Shown in pieces: positions 14,685-16,792 of a stretch of DNA of 16,792 bases (the stretch's first letter is position 1; the number at the start of each line of letters is the position of its first letter). The notes under the pieces were generated by a model that was not told the DNA's origin, searched no databases, and saw only the letters and a list, made by a program, of their open reading frames with translations. Position numbers and translations under genes: made by a program. This DNA comes from JACCXJ01 sp052387115 (lineage in GTDB: Bacteria > Pseudomonadota > Gammaproteobacteria > JACCXJ01): NCBI GenBank assembly GCA_052387115.1, contig JBQTJM010000146.1, positions 1 to 16,792 on the forward strand, in the 5' to 3' direction.

Positions 14685-15266
14685 TCAACTCATGTATATG
14701 GACAGCAATGTTCTCAGCCTCCGCCACTCGAACGCCGGCCCCGGGTCGGTCTTGCGTCCCGGGGCGATATCGCTATGTCCGACCACCCGCTCGGGACGGA
14801 TGCCCCGCCAGTGTGCCGAGAGCGTCCCGATGAGCTCGGCAAGTGCTTGGTATTGAACGGGTTCGTACGGATCCCGGTCCCAGCCTTCCAATTCAATACC
14901 AATGGAAAAGTCATTGCAACCGGTCCGCTCCTCGAACCGGGATGCGCCCGCATGCCAGGCCCGCAGATGCAAGGGCACGTACTGGGTCAGGCCGCCGTCG
15001 CGCCGGACGAGGACGTGGGCGGAGACCCGCAGCCCGGCGACGGACCTGAAATCCGGGTGGGCATCCGGGTCGAGCGTGTTCGTAAACAGCCGGTCGATGT
15101 ACTCCCCCCCATAGACCCGTGGCGGCAGGCTGATGCCGTGCACCACCACGAGATCGATGTCGGTCTCCGGCGGCCGCTCGTCACAGTTGGGCGATGGGAC
15201 CCGCCGCACGCCTTCGAGCCAGCCGCTCACCGGATCGAGGCGCCACGAGGCATCCCCCTCAGGCAC
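14685..15266 (-). CDS. ampD: 1,6-anhydro-N-acetylmuramoyl-L-alanine amidase AmpD
   Basis: This 193-residue amidase_2 enzyme has VVHGISLPP with zinc ligand His43, SAHVLVRRDG, QYVPLHLRAWHAG, SIGIELEG with Glu125, and VVGHSDIAPGRKTDPG with His164, Lys172 and Asp174. These match the zinc ligands and catalytic residues of AmpD (His34, Glu116, His154, Lys162, Asp164 in related enzymes). It removes the peptide from anhydro-muropeptides in the cytoplasm during cell-wall recycling, and loss of it induces AmpC-type beta-lactamase in species that have AmpR. The start used is GTG at 15266; N-terminal W-R-L-D-P-V-S-G-W is typical. It forms a two-gene unit with ampE. Confidence 0.92.
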   Translation of the reverse strand: MPEGDASWRLDPVSGWLEGVRRVPSPNCDERPPETDIDLVVVHGISLPPRVYGGEYIDRLFTNTLDPDAHPDFRSVAGLRVSAHVLVRRDGGLTQYVPLHLRAWHAGASRFEERTGCNDFSIGIELEGWDRDPYEPVQYQALAELIGTLSAHWRGIRPERVVGHSDIAPGRKTDPGPAFEWRRLRTLLSIYMS

Positions 15267-15381
15267 GTAGCGGCCCTCGCCGGCGCGCCCGAATCAAGGC
15301 GTGCACCCCCACCCCGGTCCGGGCGTGGGCCGAACGAATCCCCCGCCATCCACTCCGGCCATTCTAGCACGGCGCTCGGGG

Positions 15382-15644
15382 TCACTCGCGGCCGTCGCGT
15401 TGCCGCAAGAGAAAATCGGCCCACATCCCCGCGAACACCGCGGCCCCCCAGCCAGTGGCTCCTGCGGAAGGCGCGCAGGCACGCTCCCCGTCCCGCCACG
15501 ACCACCATGGCATCCGGCCGACCAGGGCCCGCGATCCAGAGCGCCCACAGGGTCGGCCAGGAGCAGGAAGATCCCAACGGGCCGGTGGAGGGAGGCGTGC
15601 GTACTGCGCCCAAGATCGACAAGTCTAGCTAAGGGGGCCGTCAT
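15382..15644 (-). pseudogene. ubiA: 4-hydroxybenzoate polyprenyltransferase (ubiA) remnant, ends only
   Basis: From an ATG at 15644 the minus strand reads MTAPLARLVDLGRST, then RPVGIFLLL. After a one-base shift it reads WPTLWALWIAGPGRPDAMVV, the N-terminal first helix of UbiA. It then jumps to CLRAFRRSHWLG and, after another one-base shift at a G6 run, AAVFAGMWADFLL and a TGA, the typical UbiA C-terminus. About 200 central residues, with both Asp-rich prenyl-diphosphate motifs, are missing. UbiA normally attaches the polyprenyl chain to 4-hydroxybenzoate in ubiquinone synthesis. With an internal deletion and two frameshifts it cannot function, so a working copy should exist elsewhere if the cell makes ubiquinone. 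Confidence 0.75.
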
Positions 15645-15653
15645 CGTTCTGAC

Positions 15654-15726
15654 GCTCAACGTCATGCTGTCGGCAGGCCCAGATGGCGCGACGCTTCCGG
15701 CCCGTCCGCACCAGCTAAAGTTAGGC
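15654..15726 (-). other. Candidate attC-like site (attC-2), weak
   Basis: GCTCAAC (15654-15660) and GTTAGGC (15720-15726) fit RYYYAAC / GTTRRRY, 73 bases end to end. Inside, GCTG (15666-15669) pairs with CAGC (15712-15715), TCGG with the CCG-A region, and GGCC with GGCC, leaving extra bases C15709 and C15711 on the right arm. The outer box has one mismatch, and the extra bases are not the usual T and G. It lies 10 bases before the ubiA remnant start and 118 bases after the cupin stop, in minus orientation. It could be chance. Confidence 0.35.
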
Positions 15727-15844
15727 ACGCTGCGCATGATGGGCTAATGAGAAAGCGTGCCGGGTGGAGCGCCGATCAACGATTCAATTCCGTGAAAGAA
15801 CGGTAGTGCCCAAACAACACAGGAACTGGCCACCCACTTCACTC

Positions 15845-16366
15845 TTACTTCTTCGATGCTTTGCGCGGGTCGTCCGCCGGGTTCACGTAGTTGATCTCGA
15901 ACGGACCCGTGCCGGATACCTGAATGACGGTCTCGCCCTTCACCCAGACGAAGTGTCGCACCGCCTTAGGCGTCACCGCGTATGACCCGACCGGCAACTC
16001 ACGGACCGCCGCCGTGTCGAATCTCTCCCCTAACCCCATCCCAAACGTACCCTGAAGGACGACGATTCTCTCGTCCGTCGGGTGCCAGTGCGGCGGGACT
16101 CTGTAGCCGTCCGGGAACTTCGCGCGGATGGTGAACCGCGCCCCGGCTATCGACGGGTCACCCTCTAAGGCAGCCATCTGGGCGCCGGGCGGGAGCGAGG
16201 GCGGGGCCGGCCCCCACTTGACCTGATCGGGAGTGACGACCAGATGGGCCGCGTGCGTGCCAGTGGAGGCGGAACCATCCTTTCCCTCTTGACCGGGTTG
16301 AGCAAGACCCAGTGAGGCTGCTGCCAGCAGTGCGAGGATTAAGAGGCTCAGTTGATACTTTCTCAT
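15845..16366 (-). CDS. Secreted cupin-domain protein
   Basis: This 173-residue protein has a Sec signal peptide (MRKYQLSLLILALLAAASLG, cleavage after about residue 22) and a single cupin barrel. Cupin motif 1 is PPHWHPTDERIVVLQGTFGM with His93, His95 and Glu99; motif 2 is around AVRHFVWVKGETVIQVSG with His138. These four residues form the usual metal site. Periplasmic single-domain cupins of this kind have been linked to various oxygenase or binding roles; none can be assigned here. The start is backed by GAGGAGA 7-12 bases upstream and by a plausible promoter. Attached to no obvious operon, it lies between two weak attC-like hairpins. Confidence 0.8.
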   Translation of the reverse strand: MRKYQLSLLILALLAAASLGLAQPGQEGKDGSASTGTHAAHLVVTPDQVKWGPAPPSLPPGAQMAALEGDPSIAGARFTIRAKFPDGYRVPPHWHPTDERIVVLQGTFGMGLGERFDTAAVRELPVGSYAVTPKAVRHFVWVKGETVIQVSGTGPFEINYVNPADDPRKASKK

Positions 16367-16411
16367 AGCTTTGTCTCCTCCTCAGTAGATGTATTGCGGA
16401 AACGCGTGGTG

Positions 16412-16441
16412 TTTATTGTGCTAGATCTGAGCGCAAGTCAA
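16412..16441 (-). promoter_or_regulatory. Putative sigma-70 promoter for the cupin gene
   Basis: On the minus strand TTGACT (16441-16436) and AATAAA (16417-16412) are 18 bases apart, 45 bases before the cupin start. The -35 box has five of six consensus bases and the -10 box four. Confidence 0.45.
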
Positions 16442-16625
16442 TGGCCGCGCTGCCACATTAATGTGCGCCAACCGTAATATGCCGCCTAGACATCATGACT
16501 TCCGCCGAGGGAGGCTGACCCCCGGCGGAAACGCGGGTTAGCCTCGACGAGGCCAGGGCCGCATAATGAACACATGGTCATTAGTAGCTAACCGGAGGCT
16601 GCCATGAAACACTCTAGAAGCCCGT

Positions 16626-16657
16626 GTAGGGCGGAAGCCCCGCAGGGGTGTTGCGCC
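16626..16657 (+). repeat. REP-like palindrome with GTAG head
   Basis: GTAG (16626-16629) is followed by an imperfect hairpin whose inner arm is CCCC-gca-GGGG and whose outer arms are GGCG and CGCC. A GTAG or GGAG tetranucleotide at the foot of such a hairpin is the published signature of REP elements that RAYT transposases handle. A RAYT scrap is present at 3681-3737. Confidence 0.45.
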
Positions 16658-16695
16658 GAATGACCCGCCACCAAATTATCGTCTCCTATCGCCGA

Positions 16696-16760
16696 CGGCA
16701 ACGAACCAAGCTCACCGGCGCGCCGTTTTTGGGCGCGTCCGGTGAAGCGCCCCGTTGGGC
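16696..16760 (-). other. Candidate attC-like site (attC-3)
   Basis: TCACCGGCGCGCC (16712-16724) pairs with GGCGCGTCCGGTGA (16732-16745), leaving T16738 as a single bulge. A16746 bulges next, then GC (16747-16748) pairs with GC (16710-16711). The order of stem, T bulge, 7 base pairs, bulge, stem copies attC-1. The right box GTTGGGC (16754-16760) fits the core consensus; the left partner CGGCAAC (16696-16702) keeps only the AAC end. It would have minus orientation, upstream of the cupin gene. Confidence 0.45.
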
Positions 16761-16792
16761 ACATTGCCTGTGAAAACAGCGACTGGCACATG

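Larger units (their letters stand above)
16442..16792. other. Right-edge intergenic stretch with inverted repeats
   Basis: No gene is supported in these 351 bases. Structures seen are TTCCGCCG (16500-16507) with CGGCGGAA (16523-16530); GCCTCGACGAGGC at 16541-16553; a REP-like hairpin at 16626-16657; and an attC-like hairpin at 16696-16760. The two small inverted repeats have no U-run and no clear role. Confidence 0.5.

Noticed and set aside
13637..15632. Plus-strand frames of about 400 codons opposite ampE, ampD and the ubiA remnant
   Set aside because: They are low-complexity Arg/Pro/Gly translations antisense to known genes.
16588..16791. Minus-strand frame of 67 codons at the right edge
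   Set aside because: It passes through the REP-like and attC-like hairpins and shows no domain; it looks like non-coding DNA read through.
1..16792. CRISPR arrays, tRNA and rRNA genes
   Set aside because: No spaced repeats, cloverleaf-type genes or rRNA signatures were seen on either strand.

Overview
The window looks like a piece of a gammaproteobacterial chromosome. The ampD-ampE pair, a ubiA remnant next to it, and a fadI/fadJ-type beta-oxidation pair all point that way. The block at about 8.1-15.3 kb is very G+C-rich by eye and is ordinary housekeeping DNA. The block at about 1.4-8.0 kb and the right edge are more mixed in composition and look like accessory DNA. Genus cannot be told from this sequence. 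I found no rRNA, tRNA, CRISPR array, integron integrase or intact transposase.

Left part (1-1.9 kb): the 3' end of a NicO/HupE-UreH-type nickel/cobalt transporter, then a complete PD-(D/E)XK nuclease-fold protein with a Cas4/AddB-like cysteine set (both +), then a convergent DUF2231 membrane protein (-).

Accessory block (2.1-8.0 kb): a decayed type I restriction-modification operon on the minus strand. Reading right to left there is a frameshifted hsdM N-terminus (7873-8014), an intact fic gene (6592-7785), an hsdS cut to one target-recognition domain (5927-6595), a DarT-like toxin fragment (2643-2790) and an hsdR C-terminal remnant with a large internal deletion (2148-2641). Between hsdS and the darT/hsdR pieces lie unrelated sequences: a small cysteine-rich ORF, a well-formed integron attC site, a secreted beta-propeller gene starting just after that attC, the N-terminal scrap of a REP-associated tyrosine transposase (RAYT), and internal fragments of an arylsulfatase and an MscS-type channel. 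Five fragmentary genes are packed into 1.6 kb. The attC fold (bulged bases on one arm only) gives it a minus orientation, the same as the beta-propeller gene, so that gene reads like an integron-type cassette.

Housekeeping block (8.1-15.3 kb, all minus): a DUF885 peptidase-like lipoprotein; a beta-oxidation unit in the order DUF4242 protein, thiolase (fadI-type), then the bifunctional hydratase/dehydrogenase (fadJ-type); a strong hairpin; then ampE preceded by ampD, which together handle anhydro-muropeptide recycling and beta-lactamase signalling.

Right edge (15.3-16.8 kb): a ubiA pseudogene reduced to its two ends, a periplasmic cupin protein with its own promoter, and an intergenic stretch with a GTAG-type REP-like hairpin. 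Two weaker attC-like hairpins (15654-15726 and 16696-16760) flank the cupin gene in the same orientation as the strong attC.
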